DNA of 64,000 nucleotides from Deltaproteobacteria bacterium (GTDB lineage Bacteria; Myxococcota_A; Polyangia; Polyangiales; Ga0077539): NCBI GenBank assembly GCA_016704445.1, contig JADJAE010000011.1, positions 62,001-126,000 of the forward strand, written 5' to 3'. Positions 48,577 to 57,278 of this stretch are shown one piece after another. The notes under the pieces are model-generated. The model did not search any database. It was not told the origin of the DNA and was given only the letters and a program-made list of their open reading frames with translations. Both the position numbers and the translations under genes were made by a program. Numbering within the stretch: position 1 is the first letter of the stretch; each line of letters starts with the position of its first letter.

Positions 48577-48672
48577 TGTCCCGGCGACCCTCCCATACGA
48601 CGGCCGTTCACCGGGAATTTCAGTCAGTTCGTGCTCTCCTGGCAGCGCCTCCTGCCACCCTTCGGTGTGCCT

Positions 48673-48777
48673 CTGCATGTCTCCGCGATGGCCCTGCATG
48701 CCTCCCGCAGCGCCCTGTACGCCTCCGCGATGGCCCTGCATGCCTCCTGGAGCGCCCTGTACGTCTCCGCGATGGCC
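48673..48777. repeat. Five tandem 21-base repeats between divergent genes
   Basis: Five units of 21 bases, each beginning CTG(C/T)A and alternating two subtypes (one with CGCGATGGCC, the other with AGCGCC), so the longer period is 42. They lie in the 270-base gap between dcd and the divergent gene at 48851. One minus-strand frame gives a regular seven-residue coiled-coil pattern (AIAE-YRALQEAC) with natural codon use but no start codon. The rest of the gap shows nothing else. Confidence 0.85.
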
Positions 48778-48850
48778 CTGCGCGCGTGGACTCCGTGCCG
48801 TGTACCGAATCGATGACAAGCGGTAGAGCCGTCGTTAGCATCCGCGCCCT

Positions 48851-49645
48851 ATGGCAAAGCCCACGACCAGCAAGGCCCGACGCTCCAACCCCTCTCCGTC
48901 GCCCGTGTCGTCTGCCGTCGCGGCGAAGTTCGACGCGGCCGCCAAGGCGCTGCCCGAGGAGATCGTACGCACCACCCCGGCGTACCCGCGCTCGTGGCTC
49001 AACTGGGCGTCGCGCATCGCCGCGACCGCAGCGCGCGACGCCAGCACCCTGGTGACCGTGCCCCTCGACGACGGCAGCCTCAGCTCCGAGGAGATCCTCG
49101 AGCTCTCGCCCCTGGTCGAGTACGTGCGCGCCGCCAAGAACAACCTCGACGCCGAGCGCGCCGTCAGCACCGGCGTCGACGCCAGCGAGAGCGCCCTGCT
49201 CAGCAGCGTCCGCGCCGACCAGATGAAGATCATCCGCGCGTTTCGCACCCTGCGCTTCCGCCGCAACAAGGTCGGGCTGTCGCTGATCCGCAGCCTCGTG
49301 CGCGGCGCCCCCAACGACCCGCAGGACGCCGTGCAGGACAACACCGGCCTGCTCAGCCTCTGCAACAGCTCCGACCACGAGAAGTGGCTCGTGAGCCTGC
49401 CCAACGGCGAAGGCGCCGCCGCGCAGCGCCTCTGGGATCGTCACAACGACCTCGTCGCCCTCGCCGCGAAGTCGACCATCCCCGCGGGCGCCCACGACGC
49501 GCGCGAACTCACCCACCGCCTCTGGACTCTGCTTCGGCTGCGCCTCGACCGCGTGCTCATCGCGGGCCGCTACCTCTTCGCGGGCACCCGGGCGCGGCGC
49601 GCCGAGTACCGCGGCTTCCGCCGCCCGACGACCACCAAGAAGTAG
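48851..49645 (+). CDS. Protein of unknown function
   Basis: A 264-residue cytoplasmic protein with no signal peptide or transmembrane segment. It starts with a basic Ser/Pro tail; the rest is alpha-helical with many Arg and Ala, including SWLNWASRIAATAARDA and RAFRTLRFRRNKVGLS, and ends in a basic tail. Strong third-position G/C bias supports a real gene. No family is recognised; the basic surface suggests nucleic-acid or anionic contacts, but that is only a guess. Confidence 0.6.
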   Translation: MAKPTTSKARRSNPSPSPVSSAVAAKFDAAAKALPEEIVRTTPAYPRSWLNWASRIAATAARDASTLVTVPLDDGSLSSEEILELSPLVEYVRAAKNNLDAERAVSTGVDASESALLSSVRADQMKIIRAFRTLRFRRNKVGLSLIRSLVRGAPNDPQDAVQDNTGLLSLCNSSDHEKWLVSLPNGEGAAAQRLWDRHNDLVALAAKSTIPAGAHDARELTHRLWTLLRLRLDRVLIAGRYLFAGTRARRAEYRGFRRPTTTKK

Positions 49646-49736
49646 TCACCGCCTCGCCGGGTCGACGCACCCCGAGCGCCCTCCTGCTGAACATCTGTCC
49701 ATCTCCGCGGCGCCGTGGTAACTCCCGGTACCTGTA

Positions 49737-50273
49737 ATGCGCGCTCGTCGAACCCACGTCGCGAACCGAGACGACTACGACAGCTTCGACCTCCCTCCCC
49801 CGGAGGTCTTCGACGCTCCCCCAGAGCCCCCGGTCGACGAGGCCCCGACCGAGTCCGCGATGGCGTCCGGCCCCTCGCTCACGGCTCCGGTGCAGGTCTG
49901 TCTGGTGTGCGGAGACGATCCCTCCATCGAGAGCGGCTGCGGCCACTTCGAGGTGGCGACGGTGACCGCGCTCAGCGCCTCGATGCTCCACAGCCTCGCC
50001 GCGCTGCGGGCGCAGCATGAGTCCCTGAGAGACGAGCTGCGCACGCTGCGACGCCTGACGGGCGCCGGAGTCGTTGCGGGCGACGCGACGATCGAGGTGA
50101 GGGAGCCGCCGGTGGTCGCGCCGAGGGTGGTGCTCATCCCTCCGCCGACGACGAAGCGGCCTCGCCGCGCCGCACCGGCGGTGACGGAGCAGGGGCGCTT
50201 CGGGTTCGTCGAGCCTGTGGTCGAGGTGGTGGAAGAGGCCGCGCCGGGGTTTATCCCGACGCAACCTGGGTGA
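49737..50273 (+). CDS. Protein of unknown function with a Cys/His cluster
   Basis: A 178-residue protein. An acidic, Pro-rich N-terminus is followed by CLVCGDDPSIESGCGHFE (four potential metal ligands in about 20 residues), a helix with LHSLAALRAQHESLRDELRTL that could form a coiled coil, and a Pro/Arg-rich C-terminus. The last 23 bases overlap the convergent gene at 50251. Not recognised. Confidence 0.6.
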   Translation: MRARRTHVANRDDYDSFDLPPPEVFDAPPEPPVDEAPTESAMASGPSLTAPVQVCLVCGDDPSIESGCGHFEVATVTALSASMLHSLAALRAQHESLRDELRTLRRLTGAGVVAGDATIEVREPPVVAPRVVLIPPPTTKRPRRAAPAVTEQGRFGFVEPVVEVVEEAAPGFIPTQPG

Positions 50274-50964
50274 GCACGGCCTTCACGTCGCCGCTGATCA
50301 CGTCGCCGTGTCCAGGGAGCGCGAAGGCGAGGCCCGGAGTGGAGGCGAGCTGGCGGTAGTGTTCGTTGAGGGCCTTGCGGTCGCTCACGCCCACCAGCGA
50401 CATCAGCCCGCTGACCCGAGGGCCGCCGGTGGATCCCATGGTCTTCATCACCCAGCCGGTGAAGCCCGGCATGTGGGGATGATTGAAGAGCGCGTCATTG
50501 AAGACATGCGCCGCGCGACCGTCGGGAGAGACCGCGGAGAGCACCCCCTCGGGAACCCGGCGGCTCATGCCCGCGAGGGGAGTCAGGGTGACCTTCGCGT
50601 CGCGGGGAAAGGCGTCGTAGTGCCCGTCGACGGCGACCACCTTGCGCACCGCCGCGTCGGCGTCCGCGGGGCAGAGCACCTGGATGTTGGGATAGCGCAC
50701 CTTCCAGGCGTGCGCGTCGAGCCGGTGGAACCCGTTGGGGACCACCATCACCGAGGGCTCGCCCCAGGCTTCGAGCTCCCTCATGGCGGGCTCCTCCAGG
50801 CACGCGGCGCCGTGGATCACCACGCGCCCGTCGGAGAGCTTCACGGCGGTCATCCGACGGCGCAGTGCCATGTCCGGGAGGGCTCCGGAGACGGTCCATA
50901 CACTCTCGGTGAGGCGCTCCCAGGCGTCATGGGGGAGCACGGTCCAGGGTCGCGGCGCGGCCAT
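50251..50964 (-). CDS. DUF4336-like protein (metallo-beta-lactamase-related fold)
   Basis: A 237-residue protein that matches the DUF4336 pattern: VVIHGAACLEEPAMRELEAWGE, then VVPNGFHRLDAHAWKVRYP, then FNDALFNHPHMPGF. The family is thought to be a divergent metallo-beta-lactamase fold with some of the metal ligands lost. Its activity is unknown. Six bases separate it from the stop of the deoxyhypusine synthase-like gene, so the two are probably one operon. Confidence 0.6.
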   Translation of the reverse strand: MAAPRPWTVLPHDAWERLTESVWTVSGALPDMALRRRMTAVKLSDGRVVIHGAACLEEPAMRELEAWGEPSVMVVPNGFHRLDAHAWKVRYPNIQVLCPADADAAVRKVVAVDGHYDAFPRDAKVTLTPLAGMSRRVPEGVLSAVSPDGRAAHVFNDALFNHPHMPGFTGWVMKTMGSTGGPRVSGLMSLVGVSDRKALNEHYRQLASTPGLAFALPGHGDVISGDVKAVLTQVASG

Positions 50965-50969
50965 CGGAT

Positions 50970-52238
50970 CTATCCCTTCTTCTTGCGGGCCTTCACGGGC
51001 GCCGCCGCGGGGGCGGAGAGCGCCTCGGCGACCGCCGGGTAGTCGATGGTCTTCAGCAGCTCGTCGCGTCCGGCGTGGACGGCGGCGTCGAGGGCCGCGA
51101 GGGCCTCGGCGCGGTGCTCGTAGAGGCGGCGGTGGGCTCTGGCGCGCTTGGGGTCGCTCATCAGCGCGTAGGTCACCCACGGGAAGACCGCGGTCACGTC
51201 GGCGTGCACGTACATCGAGCGGGAGACCCCCTCGGGCGAGACCTTGCCCCAGGTGTGCCCCTCGCCCGCGGGGCAGGACGAGAGCGCGCCGTTGTCCACC
51301 GGGTCGACGCAGAACTGCACGTCGATGTCGAAGCCGTCGGTGTGCACCCCGAGGATCTGCTCCAGCAGCGGCTCTCCCTGGAGGGTGTAGTTCTTCGGGA
51401 CGCCGCCGCCGAGGATGAAGACGGCCATCTTCTTGTCGAGGCCGCGCAGGCAGTAGTGCTGCATCGCGCCCATCTCGTAGACGTCGTCGTTGACGTCGAT
51501 CTCGAGCTTGAAGGTCTCCGGGAAGAGCCGCTTCAGCTTGACGATGTTGAGGAAGATCGAGCCGTCCTGCACGGCGCCCACGAAGATCGGGATCGCGCGG
51601 CGGTAGCAGGTGGCGAGCAGCGAGGGCTGCTTCACGCCGAGGGCCTCTTCGACCTTGGCGATGGCCTCGCCGAGCAGGTAGTGCAGCTCCGGCGTGGTCA
51701 TGCGCTTCTGAAACTGCGGCAGCTGCAGGATGGCGCTGAACAGCATGTCGGTCTCGAGGAGCGTCTCCTCCCAGAAGCCGAGGTCGTAGATGCGGATGAT
51801 GCGCGCGAGGCGCAGCGCGAGGTCGCCCGCGTTGGGGTCGATCTCACGGATGCGGTGCCCGATGATGCGGTGCGCGTCGTGGTAGAGGTTGGCGCCCGTG
51901 GTGGTGAGGCAGTCGATGAGCCCGCGCTCGATGAGCGGGATGAGGCACGACTGGTGGAGCCCCGCCGGGGTCATCGCGCCGGAGAAGGTCAGGAAGGTGG
52001 CGTAGTCCTCGTCCATGGCGCGGGCCATGAGCTCGTAGCCGGTGCGCTCCTGGCGGCCCACGAAGGCCGGGAAGCTCCCGCGCAGCAGCTCGTCCGGGGT
52101 CTCGCGGCCGGTGATGCCGCCGATGGAGACCTCGCGGGTGTTCTCGAAGTCGCCTCGCAGCGCCTCGCCGTGCGCCGCCACCGCCTCCTCGCCCTCGACC
52201 GCCGCCGCTTCGCGCTTGTGCTTCTTCTTCTTGCCCAT
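50970..52238 (-). CDS. Deoxyhypusine synthase-like protein
   Basis: A 422-residue NAD-dependent enzyme of the deoxyhypusine synthase fold. The nucleotide-binding GGGVPKNY and the catalytic lysine region TWGKVSPEG are seen (WGK holds the lysine that forms the enzyme-spermidine intermediate in eukaryotes). SGAMTPAG and TTGANLYHD also match. Bacteria have no eIF5A to modify; bacterial members are thought to make homospermidine or to act on an unknown partner. A basic N-terminal tail (MGKKKKHKREA) is unusual. It is divergent from the PARP gene. Confidence 0.85.
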   Translation of the reverse strand: MGKKKKHKREAAAVEGEEAVAAHGEALRGDFENTREVSIGGITGRETPDELLRGSFPAFVGRQERTGYELMARAMDEDYATFLTFSGAMTPAGLHQSCLIPLIERGLIDCLTTTGANLYHDAHRIIGHRIREIDPNAGDLALRLARIIRIYDLGFWEETLLETDMLFSAILQLPQFQKRMTTPELHYLLGEAIAKVEEALGVKQPSLLATCYRRAIPIFVGAVQDGSIFLNIVKLKRLFPETFKLEIDVNDDVYEMGAMQHYCLRGLDKKMAVFILGGGVPKNYTLQGEPLLEQILGVHTDGFDIDVQFCVDPVDNGALSSCPAGEGHTWGKVSPEGVSRSMYVHADVTAVFPWVTYALMSDPKRARAHRRLYEHRAEALAALDAAVHAGRDELLKTIDYPAVAEALSAPAAAPVKARKKKG

Positions 52239-52442
52239 TGGATGCTCTCTCCCGTGTAGCTGTGCCGCGGCTACACCCCGGCCCGCGCGCGCGTCAAGAG
52301 AACTCCCCATGACGCGGGCGGTCAGGCTATGTCAGCGCGCGGTGCGGGCGGTCTTGCGAGGGCGTCGAGCGCAGACCTATCTTCCCCGGCGCGTCGGCGG
52401 TTCGAAGCGGCGGCCGCGCGAGAAGGGTGGATGGAGGTTGCG

Positions 52443-53891
52443 ATGGCGGGTGTGAAGTCGTGGAAGTTTGGCGATGCGGGCGCTCCGGCCTTTCCGGATG
52501 ACTTCGAGATCCCGCGGAAGGCCGTGCTCCAGGTCACGGACATCAAGACCAACCACAACAAGTACTACGGCATCGAGCTGCACGAGGGGACGCTCAAGGG
52601 CAAGCCGGTGTTCCGGGTGTTCACCCACTACGGGCGCACCGACGACCTGGAGGGCAACCCCGAGGCGGGGCAGAAGGAGTGCCGCTACGCCAGCACGCTG
52701 GGCGAGGCGCAGGCCATCTACGACGGCATCTATCGGGAGAAGACCTCCTCGGCGAAGGGCTACAAGGAGCTGAGCCTCGCATCGAGCAAGATCGGCTCGC
52801 AGAAGGCGCGCGGCACCAGCGCCGGGGAGATCGACGCCAAGACGGTGAAGCGCCTGGCGGAGCAGAAGGTGGCCCGGGGCGAGCTTCCGGCCGCGACGGT
52901 GAAGGTGTCGACGCTGCACCCGTCGGTGCAGCAGATGGTGCAGTACATCTACGCCGAGGCGACCAACGCGCTGACCACGGCGGTGAACGTGAAGATCACC
53001 GCCAACGGCATCGAGACGCCGCTGGGCATCCTGACCGTGGGGCAGATCGAGAAGGGCGAGTCGATCCTTCAGGACATCTACAAGCTCTTCCAGCAGGGAT
53101 CGAAGAACCGCAGCAAGATGATCGACCTGTCGGGGGATTTCTATACGACCATCCCCCACCGCATCGGGCGCACCCGAGCGGCCATCGACGAGGCCGTCAT
53201 CGACACCATGGAGGACTTCCAGGGCAAGCAGGAGACGCTGCAGCTCATGAAGGACATGCTCCAGGTCAACGGAGACGGCGGCTCGGTGCTCTTCGAGAGC
53301 AAGGCCGACGAGCAGTACGACGCGCTCAAGTGCACCATCGACTTCGTCGACCACAAGCACCCGACCTACAGCGAGATCGAGCAGTTCGTGCTGAAGAGCC
53401 GTGTTCGCACGGCGAACATCAAGATCAAGAACATCTACACGCTGCGCCGCGCGGGCGAGCACGAGGTGTTCACTGGGAACATCGACAACCAGCGGCTGCT
53501 CTTCCACGGGTCGCGCATCAAGAACTGGGTGGGCATCCTGTCGCGCGGCATCCTGCTGCCGAAGATCGTGGTCAGCATGGGCGTCAACCGCACCGACGCG
53601 GGCTGGCTGGGCAGCGGCATCTACTTCGGCGACGCGGCGTGCACGAGCGCGGGCTACACGTCACCGGGCAAGGTCGGCACCCGCTTCATGGCGCTGGCCC
53701 GAGTCGCCCTCGGGAAGATGAAGCCCTATCACAAGATCACCTATGGGATCAGCGAGCCCCCGTCGGGCTTCCACTCCTGCCACGGGGTGCGCTCGAAGCC
53801 TGGAGTCGACTCGCAGTTCTCCGATGACGAGTACGTGATCTACGACTCGCGCCAGCAGCGACTGGACTATCTGGTCGAATTCTCGATGTAG
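52443..53891 (+). CDS. Poly(ADP-ribose) polymerase (WGR, helical and catalytic domains)
   Basis: A 482-residue PARP with the eukaryotic PARP2/3-like domain order. A WGR domain (about 20-115) has the core HYGRTDDLEGN, so the W of WGR is replaced. The PARP helical regulatory domain (about 150-280) has TPLGILTVGQIEKGE and YTTIPHRIGR. The catalytic domain (about 290-482) has H355 in LLFHGSR, Y394 in GIYFGDA and E463 in DDEYVIYD, the complete H-Y-E triad for poly-ADP-ribosylation. The ATG at 52443 has GGAGG five bases before it. It is the first gene of a plus-strand row with a macrodomain protein, and no DNA-binding zinc finger is present. Confidence 0.92.
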   Translation: MAGVKSWKFGDAGAPAFPDDFEIPRKAVLQVTDIKTNHNKYYGIELHEGTLKGKPVFRVFTHYGRTDDLEGNPEAGQKECRYASTLGEAQAIYDGIYREKTSSAKGYKELSLASSKIGSQKARGTSAGEIDAKTVKRLAEQKVARGELPAATVKVSTLHPSVQQMVQYIYAEATNALTTAVNVKITANGIETPLGILTVGQIEKGESILQDIYKLFQQGSKNRSKMIDLSGDFYTTIPHRIGRTRAAIDEAVIDTMEDFQGKQETLQLMKDMLQVNGDGGSVLFESKADEQYDALKCTIDFVDHKHPTYSEIEQFVLKSRVRTANIKIKNIYTLRRAGEHEVFTGNIDNQRLLFHGSRIKNWVGILSRGILLPKIVVSMGVNRTDAGWLGSGIYFGDAACTSAGYTSPGKVGTRFMALARVALGKMKPYHKITYGISEPPSGFHSCHGVRSKPGVDSQFSDDEYVIYDSRQQRLDYLVEFSM

Positions 53892-53911
53892 CGATTGGCG
53901 GGAGGTGCTTG

Positions 53912-54688
53912 ATGGACGCTCAGGTGATCCTGGTCGATGTGAACGCGAAGATGGTGGCGGCCTGGCGGGAGGTCTTCGTCGACAACCCCGAGGTGATCGT
54001 GGTGCATGGGTCGATGACCGACCAGGCGACGAGCGCCTGGGTGAGCCCGACCAACAGCAAGGGGATGATGGACGGCGGCCTCGACGGGGTGATCAAGAAG
54101 TTCCTCGGGCCGACGATCCAGACGAGGGTGCAGTCGGAGATCGCGCGGCTCTATCAAGGGACGATGCCGCTCGGCTACGCCACCTGCGTGGCGACGGGCG
54201 CCCCGAAGCCCCCGTGGCTCATCTCGACGCCGACGATGGTGGGCCGCTCGGACGACGTCTCCGACACGCTCAACGTGGCGCTGGCCTGCGCGGCGGCCTT
54301 CCAGGCGGTGCGGATGCAGAACGCGGCCGCGCCCGGGAGCATCGGGTCGGTCGCGCTGCCGGGCCTCGGGGCCAACACGGGCAAGGTGCCCGTGGAGATC
54401 TGCGCCGACCTGATGTGGACGGCCTACAACCTGGTGCGCTCCCAGGATTTCAAGAGCTTTCACGACATGCGCGTGGCGCTGGAGGCGGAGCTCGGCGCGC
54501 TGGGCAACGACGCCTCCACCCCGGCGCCCGTGGCGACGAAGGCCCCGAGCGCACCCGGGGTGAAGGGACCGTACTTCCCCCCGAAGGGTCCGGTGATTCC
54601 GCCGAAGGGACCGGTGGTTCCGCCGAAGGCCGTGGGCGGTGTGGTGCCGAAGCCCAAAGCCCTCGCCGACTTCGACGACACTGAATAG
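53912..54688 (+). CDS. Macrodomain protein (ADP-ribose-binding)
   Basis: A 258-residue protein whose first 180 residues are a macrodomain: VSPTNSKGMMDGGLDG holds the ADP-ribose-binding Asn and Gly loop, and LPGLGANTGKVP the second phosphate loop. Macrodomains bind or remove ADP-ribose; PARG-like or MacroD-like hydrolysis cannot be told from this. After an Ala/Pro linker, three seven-residue repeats (PPKGPVI, PPKGPVV, PPKAVGG) form a Pro/Lys tail. GGAGG lies 7 bases before the ATG. It lies 21 bases after the PARP stop, so writer and reader/eraser are paired. Confidence 0.88.
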   Translation: MDAQVILVDVNAKMVAAWREVFVDNPEVIVVHGSMTDQATSAWVSPTNSKGMMDGGLDGVIKKFLGPTIQTRVQSEIARLYQGTMPLGYATCVATGAPKPPWLISTPTMVGRSDDVSDTLNVALACAAAFQAVRMQNAAAPGSIGSVALPGLGANTGKVPVEICADLMWTAYNLVRSQDFKSFHDMRVALEAELGALGNDASTPAPVATKAPSAPGVKGPYFPPKGPVIPPKGPVVPPKAVGGVVPKPKALADFDDTE

Positions 54689-54746
54689 TCACTGACGGTA
54701 ATTTGCCCATGAGCCCGCACCCGGCGCAGCGTCCCGAGGAATCTCC

Positions 54747-57278
54747 ATGAGCGTTCGAGGGACCGTGATGCGGATGTTCCGGCCCACCGGGCCTGAGCGG
54801 CTGGTGGCCATCTCCGTGGAGCCGCTGGGGGGTAGCCCGGGGCGGGTGTCGCTGAAGGTCCAGCGCTTCTTCCGGAGGGGGAAGCTCACCGGGACGGAGG
54901 CCTACGGTCCCTTCGCGGAGGCTGAGCTGACAGGGCGCATCGCCGACCTCGCGGACGACCTCGCCGCCGAGGGCTTCACCCGCGCTGGAGTGCGGGCCAT
55001 GCTCGATCGGCTCAACAGCCCGAGCGCCCGCAAGCGCGCCCTCTCGGCGCTGCGCCTGGGGTGGATCGGTGACCGGGTGGCCGTCGATCCCCTGCTCGAT
55101 CGCGCGGCGCTGGAGGGCACCGAGCTGTCCTGCGTGGTCGAGTCGCTGGGTCGACTGGGCGATCCCACCGCGGCGCCGCTGGCGAGGGCCGAGGCCGCGC
55201 GAAAGCTGCTGTCGAGACGGCGCGCTGGCGCCGAGGCGGTGCGGGCGCTGGGCGACGCGGCGGGGATGGCGGAGGTCACGCAGCGGGCCGTCGAGCGGCT
55301 TCCGCAGGCCATGAGAGACGCCTGGAAGGCGGTCGACGGCTCGGCCTTCGATGAAGACGCGCTCACCGACCTCGAGGCGGTCTTCGCGCTCCTCGACGTG
55401 AAGGAGCAGTTTCTCTCGCTGGACTCGCTGTACGAGATCGGTGGTCCGCTGGCGGTCGCGCTGGTGCGGAGGGTGCTGTCGGTTCACGCGGACATCCACC
55501 GGCCGCACCGCTGGAGATATACGAAGAGCATCCTGCGGCGGTCGACGCTCCGTGACGACGGCGAGACCTTCGCGGTGATCGCCCGACGCGTCGAGCTGCT
55601 GAGCCGCAAGCCCGCATCGACCGTGGCGGTGGTGAAGAGCGGACTCGACGGTCAGAGCCGACAGACCCGTGTATTCAGCACCTATACCCAGCGCCATGTG
55701 CGGAAGACCGCGTGGCGTTACCTGGAGAGGCTCGCCCGCTACCGGCCTGCGAAGTACACCGAGGTCGCCGCGGCTGTGCTCGCCGCCTTCCGCCCGGAAG
55801 ACCGCGAGCTGCCGAGGGGAAGCAGCGATGAGTGGTCGCGGGTCTATCTCTACAACCGAATCCTCCGCCGCTTCGATGGGCGGCTGCTCTTCAATCCGAA
55901 GAACCTGACGACCACGCTGAGGAGCGCGAAGTCGACGATCCCGCTGGGGCCGGGGGTTCGCACCGAGTCGTTTCCTTCGGTGTGGGATTCCCATCCAAGA
56001 CCACTGCTCACCCTCCTCGCGAGCGCGAGGGTGATCGAGGTCCAGCAGTTCGCGCATCGCTCGGTGACCGCCCGGCACCCCGAGCTCCCTCGCCTCGCTA
56101 CGGCGAAGGAGCTGGTGGACATGCTCACCGCGGTCTATCCCGACACCGTCGAGCTCGCCTTGCAGGAGCTCGATCGGCGCTTCGACCCATTGAATCCCGA
56201 CTGGGCGCTGCTCGACGTGTTGATGTCCGATGAGCGCGAGGTCATCCGGGAGCACGCCGTCGCGCTCCTCACCCGCTGCTCCGACCAGTGGACCCACGAC
56301 ATCGAGCGCATCGTGCGCTTCGTGGGCGCACCCGACGCGCTGCTGCGATCGACCGCCGCGTCGCTGGTGCTTGCGGCGCTGCCGACCGCCGACGCGTGGT
56401 TCAGGAGAGAGCTGGCGGAGCGGGTGCTGGGCATCCTCCAGGGTCCGGAGCCCGCCGAGGGGGCCCATGACGGCTTCGCCCGCATCGCCCGCGATGGCTT
56501 GTCCGAAGAGCTCAATGCCATTCTCGGCCTCGACGAGATCCTGGCGATGATCGACAAGGGCTCGACCGCCGCGAAGGTCGCGGGGGGCTCGCTGCTGGGC
56601 TCGCGGCCCGAGGCGGTGGAGCTGCTGGGCACCGAGCGCATCCTGGCGATGGCGATGAGCGACATCGCGGCGGTGCGGCAGTCGGCGCACGCCCTGCTGG
56701 GCGCCTCGGTGGCCCGGCTGAAGGCCGACCCGTCGATGCTCTTCGCGCTCACGGACTGCGAGTGGAAGGACACCCGCCACTTCGCCTTCGAGCTGCTGCG
56801 CGGCCCGGTGGACGTGGCGGCGCTGGGGCTCGACGGCATCGTCGGGCTCTGCGACTCCAACCGCGAGGATGTGCAGTCCTTCGGGCGCGAGATGGCCCTC
56901 AAGCACTTCGACTCCCTCGACTCCGCGGAGCTGCTCCAACGCCTCGCGGAGCACCCCTCGCCCGTCATCCGGCGCTTCGCGGTCGACCTCGCCGTGGCGC
57001 ACCTGAAGGAGGGCTTCGTGGCGCTCTCCCGGCTGGAGGCCTTCTTCCGTCGGGCCCTGCTGGACGTCCTCCCCGACCGGCGTGAGAAGCGGCTGGTGGT
57101 GGAGTTCTTGAGGGATCGGGGATTGCGCGACGAGCGGCAGGCGGAGGTGGCGTCGAGGGTGCTCGGGGAGTTCGTGCGCACCCGTGGAAAGGCGGACTTC
57201 GAGCTGGCGCTCGACGCCCTGGTGCGGCTGAAGCTGGAGTACCCGCAGGTCGAGTCGATGCTCGGAGCCGTGGCGTGA
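54747..57278 (+). CDS. Large HEAT-repeat-like protein of the PARP operon
   Basis: An 843-residue, soluble, mostly alpha-helical protein. The first 80 residues (RLVAISVEPLGG, VSLKVQRFFRRGKL, and AAEGFTRAG) resemble a very divergent WGR-like domain. The rest is made of HEAT-like helical pairs, clear at about 75-190 (AVDPLLDRAALEGTELSC) and 480-830 (REVIREHAVALLTRC; IAAVRQSAHALLGAS; SPVIRRFAVDLAVAH). It recalls the WGR-HEAT proteins YehI/MolR of the E. coli yeh locus. HEAT scaffolds bind protein or nucleic acid; the target is unknown. GAGGAA precedes the ATG. Its stop overlaps the SWIM gene start (GTGA). Confidence 0.72.
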   Translation: MSVRGTVMRMFRPTGPERLVAISVEPLGGSPGRVSLKVQRFFRRGKLTGTEAYGPFAEAELTGRIADLADDLAAEGFTRAGVRAMLDRLNSPSARKRALSALRLGWIGDRVAVDPLLDRAALEGTELSCVVESLGRLGDPTAAPLARAEAARKLLSRRRAGAEAVRALGDAAGMAEVTQRAVERLPQAMRDAWKAVDGSAFDEDALTDLEAVFALLDVKEQFLSLDSLYEIGGPLAVALVRRVLSVHADIHRPHRWRYTKSILRRSTLRDDGETFAVIARRVELLSRKPASTVAVVKSGLDGQSRQTRVFSTYTQRHVRKTAWRYLERLARYRPAKYTEVAAAVLAAFRPEDRELPRGSSDEWSRVYLYNRILRRFDGRLLFNPKNLTTTLRSAKSTIPLGPGVRTESFPSVWDSHPRPLLTLLASARVIEVQQFAHRSVTARHPELPRLATAKELVDMLTAVYPDTVELALQELDRRFDPLNPDWALLDVLMSDEREVIREHAVALLTRCSDQWTHDIERIVRFVGAPDALLRSTAASLVLAALPTADAWFRRELAERVLGILQGPEPAEGAHDGFARIARDGLSEELNAILGLDEILAMIDKGSTAAKVAGGSLLGSRPEAVELLGTERILAMAMSDIAAVRQSAHALLGASVARLKADPSMLFALTDCEWKDTRHFAFELLRGPVDVAALGLDGIVGLCDSNREDVQSFGREMALKHFDSLDSAELLQRLAEHPSPVIRRFAVDLAVAHLKEGFVALSRLEAFFRRALLDVLPDRREKRLVVEFLRDRGLRDERQAEVASRVLGEFVRTRGKADFELALDALVRLKLEYPQVESMLGAVA

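Noticed and set aside
48673..48777. A CRISPR array
   Set aside because: The 21-base units are directly joined with no spacers, and no cas gene is in the window.
48577..48819. An 81-residue N-terminal extension of dCTP deaminase through the 21-base repeats
   Set aside because: The deaminase family starts at 48576 with GGAGGG before it. The extension is repeat-encoded Gly/Gln/Arg sequence unlike any family member.
54450..57002. An 850-codon open frame on the minus strand
   Set aside because: It is antisense to the HEAT gene and has no domain, signal or ribosome binding site; the plus strand has both coupling and helical repeats.
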